From positions 1 through 37,291 of the forward strand of contig JAEZUE010000092.1 of NCBI GenBank assembly GCA_023443455.1: a DNA stretch of 37,291 nt. The letters are read 5' to 3'. The translations under genes and the position numbers were made by a program. Each line of letters opens with the position of its first letter. The first letter of the stretch is position 1. A model generated the notes under the pieces. It saw only the letters and a program-made list of their open reading frames with translations. It ran no database searches and was not told where the DNA came from. This DNA is from Verrucomicrobiota bacterium. GTDB taxonomy: Bacteria > Verrucomicrobiota > Verrucomicrobiia > Opitutales > Opitutaceae. Shown here piece by piece: positions 1 through 8,751 of the stretch.

Positions 1-313
1 AGTTGCCCAGCATCTCGAACATCGTGTGGTGGTAGGTATCCCAGCCGACGTCCTCGAGGTCGTTGTGCTTGCCGCCGGCGCGGATGCATTTCTGGGTGTC
101 GGCCGCGCGGTTGTCGCGGGCGGGGCGTACGCCGGCCCACGTCGAGACATCGGGTTTTTTGTCGCCGAGGAAGATGGGCACGAACTGGTTCATGCCGGCG
201 TTGGTGAAGAGCAGACCGGGCGAGTCGGGCAGCAGCGAGGAGGAGGGCACGATGGTGTGCTGCTGTTGGTGGAAGAAATCGAGGAACGACTGGCGGATCT
301 CGGCGGAGGTCAT
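1..313 (-). CDS. alaS: Alanyl-tRNA synthetase, N-terminal part (runs off window)
   Basis: This is the first 104 codons of alanyl-tRNA synthetase, the class II enzyme that charges tRNA-Ala in the cytoplasm. The minus-strand reading starts with ATG at 313 and gives MTSAEIRQSFLDFFHQQQH. It continues through the family hallmarks LLPDSPGLLFTNAGMNQF, RARDN-like ARDNRAAD, CIRAGGKHNDLEDVG and HHTMFEMLGN, which form the motif 1 and motif 2 region of the aminoacylation core. The gene continues past position 1, so the rest of the catalytic, editing and C-Ala domains are outside the window. It is transcribed divergently from the kinase gene at 516; the 202-base gap should hold both promoters, but I see no clear operator or hairpin in it. 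Identification is by recognised conserved sequence. Confidence 0.95.
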   Translation of the reverse strand, partial: MTSAEIRQSFLDFFHQQQHTIVPSSSLLPDSPGLLFTNAGMNQFVPIFLGDKKPDVSTWAGVRPARDNRAADTQKCIRAGGKHNDLEDVGWDTYHHTMFEMLGN

Positions 314-515
314 GGCGTTGAAAAACGGCAAGCGAGGACTGGGACAGGGAAAGAGTCGAGCGAGGAGGGAGGGAAAAGGGCGAGCAAAGCGCACCGCCGG
401 GACGGGGAAAAGAATTTCTTTGGGCGAGGCGCGGCGGTTTCCCGAGGAAATGGTTCGCATCGGAAGTCCAACGACCCAGTATGCGGGCGCGCGAGGGCTG
501 GACCCCTAAATCGCC

Positions 516-3455
516 ATGAAACAACGAGTCGTGCAGCGGGTGACACCGGAAGCCAGGCGGGTGGCCTTGGCCTATTTCGTTTTGGCGGCTTCGTGGATCC
601 TGCTGTCGGATCGCGCGGTGGGGTATTTCTTTTCCGATCCGCAGCTGATCGAGCGGGTTTCGATGATCAAAGGTTGGCTCTTCGTGGGTGTGACGGCGGT
701 GCTGCTGTATTTCGCGGTGCGCCGACTGCTGCTGTTGGCCAGTGCCGAAAGCGAGACGCGGCAGTTGGCGAACGATGCGTTGCGGGAGAGCGAGGAACGC
801 TATCGTCTCCTTGCCGAGAACATCGCCGATGTGGTGTGGGTGATCGATCCCGAGGCGATGCGTCTGGTCTACATCAGCCCGTCGGTGGAACGGCTCCGCG
901 GGCTCACGGCCGCGGAAGTGCTGGCCCGGCCGCTCATGGAGTCTTTTCCGAAGGACCAGCAGGGCGAGTTTGTCCAGCGTTTGCGGAGACGGGTGGAGTC
1001 TTTCGCGGCCGGTGATCCGGCCGCGCGCACCCAGCGCTTCGAGCACGCCGTAGTGGCCAAGGATGGGCGCGAGGTGGTGGTCGAGGCGGTCACCTCGCTG
1101 GTTCGGGATGCCTCCGGCGCATTGCGCTTGATCGGCGTCTCCCGCAGCATCGACGAACGGCTTCGGGTCGAGCGGGAACTGCGGGAGAGCGAGGAGCGTT
1201 TCCGTGCCGTGGTCGAGACCGCGCCGATCGCGATCTTCATCCAGGCGCACGGCTGCTTCGCCTATCTCAATCCGAAGGCCATCGAGCTGTTCGGCGCCAC
1301 CCATGCGGACCAATTGCTCGGTCGGCCGGTCGTCGAGGTGTTTCATCCCGACTGCCGCGCCGCGGTCGCCGAGCGGATTCGCCGTCTGGATGAACAACGG
1401 GAGGGGCTGCCGGAGATGGAGCAGCGTATCCTCCGTGGCGACAGCAGCGAGGCCGATGGCGCCTTTTCGGCGGTGCCCTTCGACTACCGGGGCATGCGTG
1501 GGGCGCTGGTCTTCGGGCGGGACATCACGGAGGAGAAACGCGCGCGGCAGCAGCTCGAGTTTCATGAGGCGGTCCTGCGGGAGACCGGCGAGATTGCGAA
1601 GGTTGGCGGGTGGAACTTCAATCCGGCGACCGGCCGGGGCTACTGGTCGGAGGAGGTCGCCAGAATCCATGAGCTGGATATCGACACGCCGACCTCCGTC
1701 GAGCTCGGGCTGGGCTTCTACCAGGGCGAATCCCGCCGCCGCATCGAGGAGGCGCTGGCGGCGGCCATCGGGCAGGGCACACCCTACGACCTGAGTCTCG
1801 AACTGGTCACCGCCCGGGGGAACCGGAAGTGGGTGCGGACGATCGGCCATCCGCTCGTCGAGAACGGGAAGGTGGTGCTGATCCGGGGCTCGTTCCAGGA
1901 TGTGACGGAGCTTTACGAGGCGACCGAGGCGTTGCGGGCGAGCGAGGCGCGTTTCCGCGAACTGGCCGAGACGATCAACGAAGTCTTCTGGATCACCGAT
2001 CCGGAGAAGCGACGCGTGCTGTATGTGAGTCCCGCCTACGAACGCATCTGGGGGCGCCCGTGCGCGAGCCTCCTCGCGGCGCCCGGGGATTGGATCGAGA
2101 CCGTCCACCCCGACGATCGGGGCCGCGTCGCCGAGGCGCTCGTCCACAAGCAGGCGGCCGGCACGTATGACGAGACCTACCGGATCGTGCGGCCCGACGG
2201 CGAAGTGCGCACCGTGCAGGACCGGGCGTATCCGGTTCGTTCCGCCGACGGGTCGGTGGTGCGGGTGGTCGGGGTGGCCGAGGACGTGACCGACGCCAAG
2301 CGCCTGGAGGCCCAGTTCCTCCGCACCCAACGGCTCGAGGCGATCGGGGCGTTGGCCGGGGGCATCGCCCATGATCTCAACAACATCCTGACCCCGGTGC
2401 TGATGTCGGTGGGGCTGTTGCGGGGCGAGGAGGAGGAAGCCAAGCGGCTCGAGCTGATCACGGTGGTCGAGCAATGTACGAACCGGGGGGCAGAGGTCAT
2501 CCGCCAACTGCTCGCCTTCAGCCGCGGGGTGGACGGCAAGCGGGTCGTGGTGCAGCCGCGGCATCTGATCCGCGAGATGGTCTCCATCATCCGGGAAACC
2601 TTCCCGCGTTCGATCTCCCTCGAGGTCGATGTCGGCGCCGATCTTTGGCCGGTGGAGGCGAATTCGACCCAGCTGCACCAGGTGTTGATGAACCTGTGCG
2701 TCAACGCGCGGGATGCGATGCCGGCCGGCGGGCAGCTGACGATCGCCGCGCGCAATCTGAACGTCACGGAGGCGGAACAGGTGCACGACACCGAGCTCAA
2801 GGTCGGCCCGCATGTGGTGATCGAGGTCATCGATTCCGGGGAAGGCATGAGCTCGGAAACGATGGCCCGCATCTTCGAACCGTTCTTCACCTCGAAGGCC
2901 CCGGGCAAAGGCACGGGTCTGGGGCTTTCGACCGCGCTGGGGATCGTGCGCAGCCACGGGGGCCGGATGGCCGTCTACAGCGAGGTCGGCCGGGGCTCCC
3001 GTTTCCGCGTCTACCTGCCCGCGACCCCGCAGGTGACGGTCGTTCCCGAGGTGCGGGCAGTGGAGGTCGCCAAGGGCAACGGCGAGCTGGTGCTGGTGGT
3101 CGACGACGAAAAGTCGGTGCGGGACTCGATCGGGCGTCTGTTGGCGGAGAACGGATACCGCGTGCGCACGGCGGAGAACGGCGAGCGCGCTCTCGCGGAG
3201 GTGGCCCTGACGAAGGGCGACCTGCGCGTGGTGATCACCGATGTGATGATGCCGGTGATGGACGGCATCGCGTTCTGCCGCTCCCTGCGGTCGCTCGACC
3301 CGGGGGTCGGCGTGGTCGCGACCAGCGGGCTCGAGGACACGGGGAAACGGGAGGCGTTGGCGGCGCTCGGGGTGCAGGAGTTTCTCGGGAAGCCGTGCGA
3401 GGGGCCGGTCGTGCTTGCCGCGGTGCGACGCGCGCTCGAAGCGGGCCGGGCCTGA
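516..3455 (+). CDS. PAS-rich hybrid histidine kinase with C-terminal receiver (paralogue 1)
   Basis: Membrane hybrid sensor kinase of 979 residues. Two hydrophobic segments (about 16-34 and 51-74) enclose a very short external loop, so sensing is probably cytoplasmic or within the membrane. Four PAS-type domains follow (about 93-213, 224-342, 352-465, 475-595). The dimerisation domain carries GGIAHDLNN with phospho-acceptor His619. The ATPase domain has the N box around Asn727-Asn730, DSGEGM near 773 and GKGTGLGLS near 797. A receiver domain (about 856-975) has Asp863/Asp864, phospho-acceptor Asp909 and Lys959. There is no DNA-binding output, so signalling must pass to another regulator or the receiver acts as a phosphate sink. 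The next gene is a paralogue with the same architecture minus one PAS. The start at 516 directly precedes the first membrane segment. The ligand is unknown. Confidence 0.9.
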   Translation: MKQRVVQRVTPEARRVALAYFVLAASWILLSDRAVGYFFSDPQLIERVSMIKGWLFVGVTAVLLYFAVRRLLLLASAESETRQLANDALRESEERYRLLAENIADVVWVIDPEAMRLVYISPSVERLRGLTAAEVLARPLMESFPKDQQGEFVQRLRRRVESFAAGDPAARTQRFEHAVVAKDGREVVVEAVTSLVRDASGALRLIGVSRSIDERLRVERELRESEERFRAVVETAPIAIFIQAHGCFAYLNPKAIELFGATHADQLLGRPVVEVFHPDCRAAVAERIRRLDEQREGLPEMEQRILRGDSSEADGAFSAVPFDYRGMRGALVFGRDITEEKRARQQLEFHEAVLRETGEIAKVGGWNFNPATGRGYWSEEVARIHELDIDTPTSVELGLGFYQGESRRRIEEALAAAIGQGTPYDLSLELVTARGNRKWVRTIGHPLVENGKVVLIRGSFQDVTELYEATEALRASEARFRELAETINEVFWITDPEKRRVLYVSPAYERIWGRPCASLLAAPGDWIETVHPDDRGRVAEALVHKQAAGTYDETYRIVRPDGEVRTVQDRAYPVRSADGSVVRVVGVAEDVTDAKRLEAQFLRTQRLEAIGALAGGIAHDLNNILTPVLMSVGLLRGEEEEAKRLELITVVEQCTNRGAEVIRQLLAFSRGVDGKRVVVQPRHLIREMVSIIRETFPRSISLEVDVGADLWPVEANSTQLHQVLMNLCVNARDAMPAGGQLTIAARNLNVTEAEQVHDTELKVGPHVVIEVIDSGEGMSSETMARIFEPFFTSKAPGKGTGLGLSTALGIVRSHGGRMAVYSEVGRGSRFRVYLPATPQVTVVPEVRAVEVAKGNGELVLVVDDEKSVRDSIGRLLAENGYRVRTAENGERALAEVALTKGDLRVVITDVMMPVMDGIAFCRSLRSLDPGVGVVATSGLEDTGKREALAALGVQEFLGKPCEGPVVLAAVRRALEAGRA

Positions 3456-3601
3456 GTGCGTCGATCCGAGCGCGGCGCTTCGTCACCCGCGTGGCGGCCG
3501 GATCCACGGGGGCGCGTGGGGTGCGAAAAGGATCGCCACCTCGGCCCCATGGCCTTTGCCTCGCCGCCGTTGAACTCCTGTCGGACGATCCCGATTCGGC
3601 G

Positions 3602-6082
3602 ATGAACAACTCCATTTTGGCGAGACAAGGGCGCGTGGCCTCCGTTTTCGCGGGTGTCGGCGCGGTCGCCGTCGGTGCCGGCCTGTGGGGTGCGGGCCTT
3701 GGTCCCGCCGCGGCCTGCCTGGGCGGCGTCGCCGGCGGTGCCGGACTGTATGGGGCTTTGTGGTGGCAGCGGCGGCAGTGCCAGCGGGTCGTGGCCGGCC
3801 TGGACGCGGAGCTGGAGACGTTGCGGACCAACGAGGTCTGGTACTGGCTGCTCGCCGAGAGTGTCGACGATGTCGTCTGGGTGATGGACCCGGAGGCGCT
3901 GAAGATGCTTTATCTCAGCCCCTCGGTGAAGCGCCTGCGCGGGTATTCGCCCGACGAGGTCGCAGCGGGCGACGTGCTCGGGCTGCTCGCGCCCGACTCC
4001 GCGGCGCAGGTGCGGGAGGTGCTGCCGCAGCGCATCCGGAATTTTCTGGCGGGCGATCCGGCGGCGGTGACGTGGCGCAACGAGATCCGGTTGTCGCAAA
4101 AAAATGGAGGCTATGTTTGGGCGGAGGTGTCGTCGACGCTGGTCCGGCAGCCCCAGGGCGGGCTGCGCCTGATCGGAGTCTCGCGCAACATCGATGCGCG
4201 GAAGAGCTTCGAGGAGCAGCTGCGCGCGAGCGAGGCGCGTTTCCGCTCGGTCGTGGAGGCCGCGCCGGAGGCGGTGCTGGTGGAGGCCGCGGGCGTCTTC
4301 GCCTACGTGAATCCGGCGGCCGTGGCGCTGCTCGGCGCCGCTTCGCCGATGGAGCTGTTGGGCCGGCCGGTGCGGGAGCGTTTCGGCTCGCGGCCGGAGC
4401 TGTCGCTGCTGGAGCGTTTCGCCGCGGCCAGCGAGGACGAGCTGGTGCGCTGCGACGGTTCGCCGGTCGCCGTCGAGGGTGTCGCGGTCGCCTTCCGCTT
4501 CGGCGAGACCGACGGCGCGCTGGCGTTCGTGCACGACATGACGGCGCGCAATCGCGCCCGGGCCGCGCTGCATGCGAGCGAGGTGCGGTTCCGGGAGCTC
4601 GCCGAGACCATCAACGAGGTGTTCTGGGTGCGCGAGGCCGACATGCGCCGCACGCTCTACGTGAGTCCGGCCTTCGGGCGGATCTGGGGCGCGGACGCCG
4701 GCGAATGGGGCGAGCGCTGGACGGAACTGGTGCACGCGGAGGACCGGGGCCGGCTGGTGGCGACCGTCTCCGCGGCGATTTCGGCCGATGGATACCACGA
4801 GACGTTCCGCATCGTGCGGCCCGACGGCGGCCTGCGTTGGCTCGACGAGCGCGCCTTCCCGGTGCGCGACGAGCAGGGTGTGGTCCTGCGCGTGGTCGGC
4901 GTGACCCGCGACATCACCGAGCAGAAGCGCATCGAGGCGCAGTTCCTCCGTGCCCAGAGGATGGAGGCGATCGGCGCGCTCGCCGCCGGGGTGGCGCACG
5001 ACCTAAACAACATCCTCACGCCGGTGCTGATCACGGCGGGCGCGCTGAAGGGGGAGACGGAGCACGGCCACAACCGCGAGCTCGTCTCGCTGATCGAGCA
5101 GAGCGCCCGGCGCGGGGCCGAGGTGATCCGGCAGCTTCTCGCCTTCAGCCGCGGGGTCGACGGCGAGCGCATGCTGCTGCAGCCCCGGCACCTGATCCGG
5201 GAGATGGCGACGATCGTCTGCGAGACCTTTCCGCGCACGATCGCGCTCGAGCTCGAATTGCCGTCGGATCTCTGGCCGGTGGAGGCGAACTCGACCCAGC
5301 TCCACCAGGTGCTGATCAACCTGTGCGTCAACGCGCGCGACGCGATGCCCGGGGGCGGGCGCCTGCGGATCTCGACCCGCAACTTCACCTTGGCGGAAGG
5401 CGCCGAGGCGCCGGTGGCCGAGATGAAGGCGGGCGACTACACCGTGATCGACGTTTCCGATACGGGAATCGGCATGGATGCGGAGGTGATCGCGAAGGTC
5501 TTCGACCCGTTTTTCACGACCAAGGATCCGGGCCGGGGCACCGGGCTGGGGCTGTCGACCGCGCTGGGCATCGTGCGCAGCCACGGCGGCCACATCGGGG
5601 TGTCGAGCGTGGTCGGCCGGGGCAGCCGTTTCTCGGTCTATTTCCCCGCCCGGCGCGGGGAGGGCGAGGAGGTCCCGGCCGAGGAGGCGTCACCCGCGTG
5701 GGGCCACGGTGAACTGCTGCTGGTGGTCGACGACGAGTTTTCGATCCGCGAGACGTTGCGGCTGCTGTTGCAGAAGCACGGCTACCGGGTCGCGGTGGCG
5801 CGCGACGGCGAGGCGGCCCTGTCGTTGGCTCTCCAACACGCCGGCACGCTGCGCGGGGTGGTGACCGATGTGATGATGCCGGGGATGGACGGGGCCACGC
5901 TGGTGCGAGCGCTGCGTTCGCTCGACCCCACGCTGGCGCTGGTCGTGGCGAGCGGGCTCGACAACGACGAGAAGCGTGCGGAGCTGACCGCGCAGGGCGT
6001 GTCCGATGTGCTGCCCAAGCCGTGTGCGGCCGACGCGTTGCTGGCGGCCATCCATCGGGCGTTGGAAGCGAAGAAACGTTAG
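3602..6082 (+). CDS. PAS-rich hybrid histidine kinase with C-terminal receiver (paralogue 2)
   Basis: Second hybrid sensor kinase of the tandem pair, 826 residues from ATG at 3602. The same frame is open far upstream, but that stretch is the out-of-frame shadow of paralogue 1. The N-terminus is Gly/Ala-rich and hydrophobic (about 12-53), giving one or two membrane passes. Three PAS-type domains follow (about 80-200, 208-320, 326-443). His466 in AAGVAHDLNN is the phospho-acceptor, the ATPase has DTGIGM near 620 and GRGTGLGLS near 645, and the receiver (about 704-820) has Asp710/711, Asp756 and Lys806. The kinase cores of the two paralogues share near-identical blocks such as WPVEANSTQLHQVL. 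The PAS at 352-465 of paralogue 1 has no counterpart here. The gap between them is 146 bases, so separate promoters are possible. No cognate output protein is adjacent. Confidence 0.9.
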   Translation: MNNSILARQGRVASVFAGVGAVAVGAGLWGAGLGPAAACLGGVAGGAGLYGALWWQRRQCQRVVAGLDAELETLRTNEVWYWLLAESVDDVVWVMDPEALKMLYLSPSVKRLRGYSPDEVAAGDVLGLLAPDSAAQVREVLPQRIRNFLAGDPAAVTWRNEIRLSQKNGGYVWAEVSSTLVRQPQGGLRLIGVSRNIDARKSFEEQLRASEARFRSVVEAAPEAVLVEAAGVFAYVNPAAVALLGAASPMELLGRPVRERFGSRPELSLLERFAAASEDELVRCDGSPVAVEGVAVAFRFGETDGALAFVHDMTARNRARAALHASEVRFRELAETINEVFWVREADMRRTLYVSPAFGRIWGADAGEWGERWTELVHAEDRGRLVATVSAAISADGYHETFRIVRPDGGLRWLDERAFPVRDEQGVVLRVVGVTRDITEQKRIEAQFLRAQRMEAIGALAAGVAHDLNNILTPVLITAGALKGETEHGHNRELVSLIEQSARRGAEVIRQLLAFSRGVDGERMLLQPRHLIREMATIVCETFPRTIALELELPSDLWPVEANSTQLHQVLINLCVNARDAMPGGGRLRISTRNFTLAEGAEAPVAEMKAGDYTVIDVSDTGIGMDAEVIAKVFDPFFTTKDPGRGTGLGLSTALGIVRSHGGHIGVSSVVGRGSRFSVYFPARRGEGEEVPAEEASPAWGHGELLLVVDDEFSIRETLRLLLQKHGYRVAVARDGEAALSLALQHAGTLRGVVTDVMMPGMDGATLVRALRSLDPTLALVVASGLDNDEKRAELTAQGVSDVLPKPCAADALLAAIHRALEAKKR

Positions 6083-6280
6083 CCGGCCGTCTTCGCACGG
6101 GAGCGGAAGCGGTGAGGCTTTCGTGCGGGATCGGGCGCGGAAATTGGGCGAACTTCGCGCCCGGCTTTCGACTGGGCGGGGGAGATCGAAATGCTCGCGA
6201 GCTCCACCGCGAGGTTCTCGCGCGCTTCTTGGAGTGTGAGGCCCACGGCCGCATTGGTCCAGCGGCCGGCGGTGGGCGCG

Positions 6281-6310
6281 AAAAAGGCCGGCTGCGAGGC
6301 CGGCCTTTTT
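6281..6310. terminator. Bidirectional intrinsic terminator between convergent kinase and clpP genes
   Basis: A perfect 12-bp inverted repeat, AAAAAGGCCGGC / GCCGGCCTTTTT, encloses the six-base loop TGCGAG. The A-run on one arm becomes a T-run on the other, so the same hairpin works as a rho-independent terminator for the kinase transcript on the plus strand and for clpP, which ends at 6335, on the minus strand. Confidence 0.85.
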
Positions 6311-6334
6311 CGGAGAGGTGGACGGTGACTGTGC

Positions 6335-6991
6335 TCAGAGCTTGTCGACGATCTTGTCGGCCAAGCCGTACTCGATCGCTTCCTGGGCGTTGAGGTAGAA
6401 GTCGCGGTCGGTGTCGCGGGTGACCTTCTCCATCGGTTGGCCGGAGGCGTTGGCGAGGATCTGGTTGAGCTCCTCGCGGAGTTTCTCCATCTCGCGGGCC
6501 TGGATGTTGATGTCGACCGCCGGGCCGATCATGCGGCCGGTGATGAGCGGTTGGTGGATGAGCACGCGGGCGTGCGGGTAGATGTAGCGGCGGCCCTTCT
6601 TGGCGCCGCTGAGCAGGATCGAACCCATCGAGGCGGCCATGCCGGTGACGACGACAGTGATCGGGGAGGTGATCAACTGCATCGTGTCATAGACGGCCAT
6701 GCCGGCGGTGATCGAGCCGCCCGGGGTGTTCATATAGAAGATGATCTCTTTGCCCGGGCCGACGGCTTCGAGATAGAGGAGCTTCTCGGTCAGGTCCTTC
6801 GCGGTTTCGTCGGTGACGGCGCCCCAGAGGAAGATCTTCCGCTGCTCGAGGAATTTGCGCTGGATGAGGGTGCCGATCGGGCCGGGCTGCTTGGCGGCCT
6901 TCTCGTCGCATTCGCACTCGTCGTCGTCATCGTCGTCGAGATGCGGGGAGGGGGGGACGTTGAGGCCGGGCTGGAGTTGCTCGAAGTGCAT
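6335..6991 (-). CDS. clpP: ATP-dependent Clp protease proteolytic subunit, with acidic N-terminal tail
   Basis: Self-compartmentalised cytoplasmic serine peptidase of the ClpP family, which forms the chamber fed by a ClpX/ClpA-type unfoldase. The frame from ATG at 6991 gives 218 residues. Hallmarks are MNTPGGSITAGMAVYDTM, the nucleophile Ser121 in GMAASMGS, His146 in RVLIHQP and Asp197 in TRDTDRDF. The Ser-His spacing of 25 equals that of E. coli ClpP. The N-terminus is odd: residues 17-31 read HLDDDDDDECECDEK, an Asp run encoded by repeated GAC/GAT codons followed by two cysteines, where usual ClpP proteins have a short propeptide. No clpX or trigger-factor gene is nearby, so this may be one of several ClpP paralogues. 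It lies 56 bases downstream of the methyltransferase gene on the same strand, probably in one transcript. Confidence 0.93.
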   Translation of the reverse strand: MHFEQLQPGLNVPPSPHLDDDDDDECECDEKAAKQPGPIGTLIQRKFLEQRKIFLWGAVTDETAKDLTEKLLYLEAVGPGKEIIFYMNTPGGSITAGMAVYDTMQLITSPITVVVTGMAASMGSILLSGAKKGRRYIYPHARVLIHQPLITGRMIGPAVDINIQAREMEKLREELNQILANASGQPMEKVTRDTDRDFYLNAQEAIEYGLADKIVDKL

Positions 6992-7047
6992 GGGCGGAAA
7001 AGTGGTAGAGGCTGGGAGGTTGGCGAGTGCGATTGTTGCGTGGGCGG

Positions 7048-7746
7048 TCAGCGTTTCTGCCAGACCTGCCAGCGTTCGCGGCCTTCGAAGAGCGGCACCG
7101 AGTCGGTGATCGGCGATTCCTCGACGAGGGTGAAACGCGGTTCGAGGAGGAGGCGGTCTTCGCCTTCGGCCAAGCCATGGGGCGGCTCGTCGCCGCGTTC
7201 GCCGAAGATGATCGAACCGAGCAGGAAGCCGCCGGGCTTGAGCAGGGTGGCCATGCGGTTGACATAGTCCGACCAGCGCTCGGGCGGCAGGGCGTTGAGC
7301 AACACCCGCTGGTAGATCACGTCGAAGACCGGGTAGTTGAAGGTGTAGTTGAAGAAGTCGCCGCAGTAGATCTGCTTGGCCAGGGCGCGGTTGGCGCGGC
7401 GTTTGACTTTTTCGATCGCCGCCGGGCTCACGTCGATGGCGGTGGTGTTCCACCCGGCGCCGGAAAACGAGAAGATCTCGTGACCGCGACCGCACCCGGG
7501 GATGAGGATGTGGCGCCGTCGCGGCGGGTTGTGTTCGATCCACTGCAGAAGGCCGGCGGGGGCGCGTCCGGCGTCCCACGGCGTGCGGTTGGTCCGATAG
7601 CGGAAATCCCAGAATTCGATCTCGGCCGGTGTGGCGCAGGCGGCGGGGGCCGGCGGGGCGACAACGGCGGGCGCGGAGGGACGCGCGGCCGGGCGGGCGG
7701 GCCGAGAAGCGACGGATGGTTGGCGGACTGCACGGGCGATACTCAT
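7048..7746 (-). CDS. Class I SAM-dependent methyltransferase, thiopurine S-methyltransferase-like
   Basis: Predicted soluble methyltransferase of 232 residues. After a low-complexity Ala/Pro/Arg-rich leader (about 1-40), the TPMT-type start EFWDFRYRTNRTPWDAG (about 44-60) is followed by the SAM-binding glycine motif LIPGCGRGHE (81-90) with the acidic AIDVSP at 103-108. Next come YCGDFFNY (127-134) and FDVIYQRVLLNALPPE (141-156), matching the thiopurine methyltransferase family layout. In bacteria this family often methylates selenium, tellurium or small thiol and halide acceptors; the real substrate here cannot be read from sequence. ATG at 7746 was chosen because the frame stays open upstream without any homologous sequence. 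Its divergent neighbour starts at 8068. No clear Shine-Dalgarno is visible. Confidence 0.8.
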   Translation of the reverse strand: MSIARAVRQPSVASRPARPAARPSAPAVVAPPAPAACATPAEIEFWDFRYRTNRTPWDAGRAPAGLLQWIEHNPPRRRHILIPGCGRGHEIFSFSGAGWNTTAIDVSPAAIEKVKRRANRALAKQIYCGDFFNYTFNYPVFDVIYQRVLLNALPPERWSDYVNRMATLLKPGGFLLGSIIFGERGDEPPHGLAEGEDRLLLEPRFTLVEESPITDSVPLFEGRERWQVWQKR

Positions 7747-8067
7747 CGCGATAGGAAAGCGTCGACTTTCGTGATTTGGGGGCGCTTGGCAAGAGGTTGG
7801 ATCGGCGGATTTCGGCGCCCGGAAAAGGGCTCCATCGGTCCGGCGGCAGCAGCGTCCGGCGCGGGGAAGCGGGGGGCCAAAGTACGCGTTTTGGTGGTGC
7901 GACCGTAACACGAAAACGCGTTGTTTGGACGGAGGAGGCAGGTGCGGAGGATGCAGGTGTGGCGGGGACAGGTGCGGCGGGGCCGGGCGCGCTGAGGACA
8001 TGGGCCGGGGCGGAATTGCGCATCTCCGGCGTTGCAGGTGGCGGCGCCGGAGTTGCATCGTGGCTGC
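7747..8067. promoter_or_regulatory. Divergent intergenic region with inverted and tandem repeats
   Basis: This 321-base gap separates the minus-strand methyltransferase from the plus-strand phosphorylase and should hold both promoters. Two structures stand out. An inverted repeat at 7884-7896 (ACGCGTTTTGGTG) and 7909-7921 (CACGAAAACGCGT) has 13-bp arms with one mismatch and a 12-base spacer, a plausible operator. At 7938-7982 three head-to-tail 15-base units occur (GCAGGTGCGGAGGAT, GCAGGTGTGGCGGGG, ACAGGTGCGGCGGGG). I could not define -35/-10 boxes with confidence. Confidence 0.4.
7938..7982. repeat. Three tandem 15-bp imperfect repeats
   Basis: Units begin at 7938, 7953 and 7968 and share the core CAGGTGYGG. 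The copies differ at a few positions, so the array is either old or maintained as repeated protein-binding sites. It lies 86 bases upstream of the phosphorylase start. Confidence 0.6.
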
Positions 8068-8751
8068 ATGAAGATCGCCTTTCTCAGCGGCACGAGCATC
8101 ACGAAATCGTCGCTTTTCGACGGTTGGCACACCGAGGAGGTGTCCACCTGCTTCGGACGGGCGATCTTGAAGCGGAAGGGCGAGCATGTGCTGCTCAACC
8201 GCCACGGGCCGGCCTACCTGCCGCCGCATGCGATCAACCACCGCGCCAACATCCAGGCCTTGGTCGATCTCGGTTATGCGGACATCGTCTCGCTCAACTC
8301 GGTCGGTTCGTTGCAACTGGAACTGCCGCCGGGCACGCTGCTTTCCTGCGACGATTACGTGAGTTTTCACCCGACGAGCTTTTCCGACACCGAGTTGCGT
8401 GCGCAGGGGCCCCGGATCGCCAACAACTTGATCGCGAAGATCGCCACGGCGCTGCCGGCGCCGCTGCCCCAGGGGAAGGTCTATGTGCAGACGCCCGGGC
8501 CGCGTTTCGAGACGCGCGCCGAGGTCCGGATTCTCCGCAGCTGGGGCGACGTGGTCGGCATGACCGCCGCCGCCGAGGCGGACCTGTGCGGCGAGGCGGG
8601 GCTCAACTACAACTCGCTGTGCATGGTCGACAACTACGCCAACGGCATCGCCGGCAGCACGCTTTCGCCGGAGGCTTTCGGCGAGCTGGTGCGCGCCAAC
8701 CAGGCCAAGGTCGACGACCTTTTCCGCCGGCTGTTGGAGTTGTTCACCTGA
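8068..8751 (+). CDS. Purine nucleoside / methylthioadenosine phosphorylase-family protein (short)
   Basis: Predicted cytoplasmic phosphorylase of the PNP/MTAP superfamily, which splits purine nucleosides or 5'-methylthioadenosine with phosphate. The 227-residue frame shows LLNRHGPAYLPPHAINHRAN (42-61), then GSLQLELPPGTLLSCDDY (80-97), GPRFETRAEVRILRSWGDV (144-162) and GMTAAAEADLCGEAG (164-178), matching MTAP-type block order. The purine-site region is CMVDNYANG (185-193). It is shorter than the roughly 260-290 residues usual for MTAP, mainly in the middle and C-terminus, and the N-terminal phosphate loop reads FLSGTSITKS instead of the normal GGSGL type. Substrate is therefore uncertain and non-MTA activity is possible. 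ATG at 8068 fits the family's beta-1 strand MKIAFLSG; an in-frame ATG at 8032 would add 12 atypical residues. Confidence 0.8.
   Translation: MKIAFLSGTSITKSSLFDGWHTEEVSTCFGRAILKRKGEHVLLNRHGPAYLPPHAINHRANIQALVDLGYADIVSLNSVGSLQLELPPGTLLSCDDYVSFHPTSFSDTELRAQGPRIANNLIAKIATALPAPLPQGKVYVQTPGPRFETRAEVRILRSWGDVVGMTAAAEADLCGEAGLNYNSLCMVDNYANGIAGSTLSPEAFGELVRANQAKVDDLFRRLLELFT

Noticed and set aside
3011..4999. Antisense frame of 662 codons across the two kinase genes
   Set aside because: It crosses the boundary between two real plus-strand genes and has low-complexity composition.
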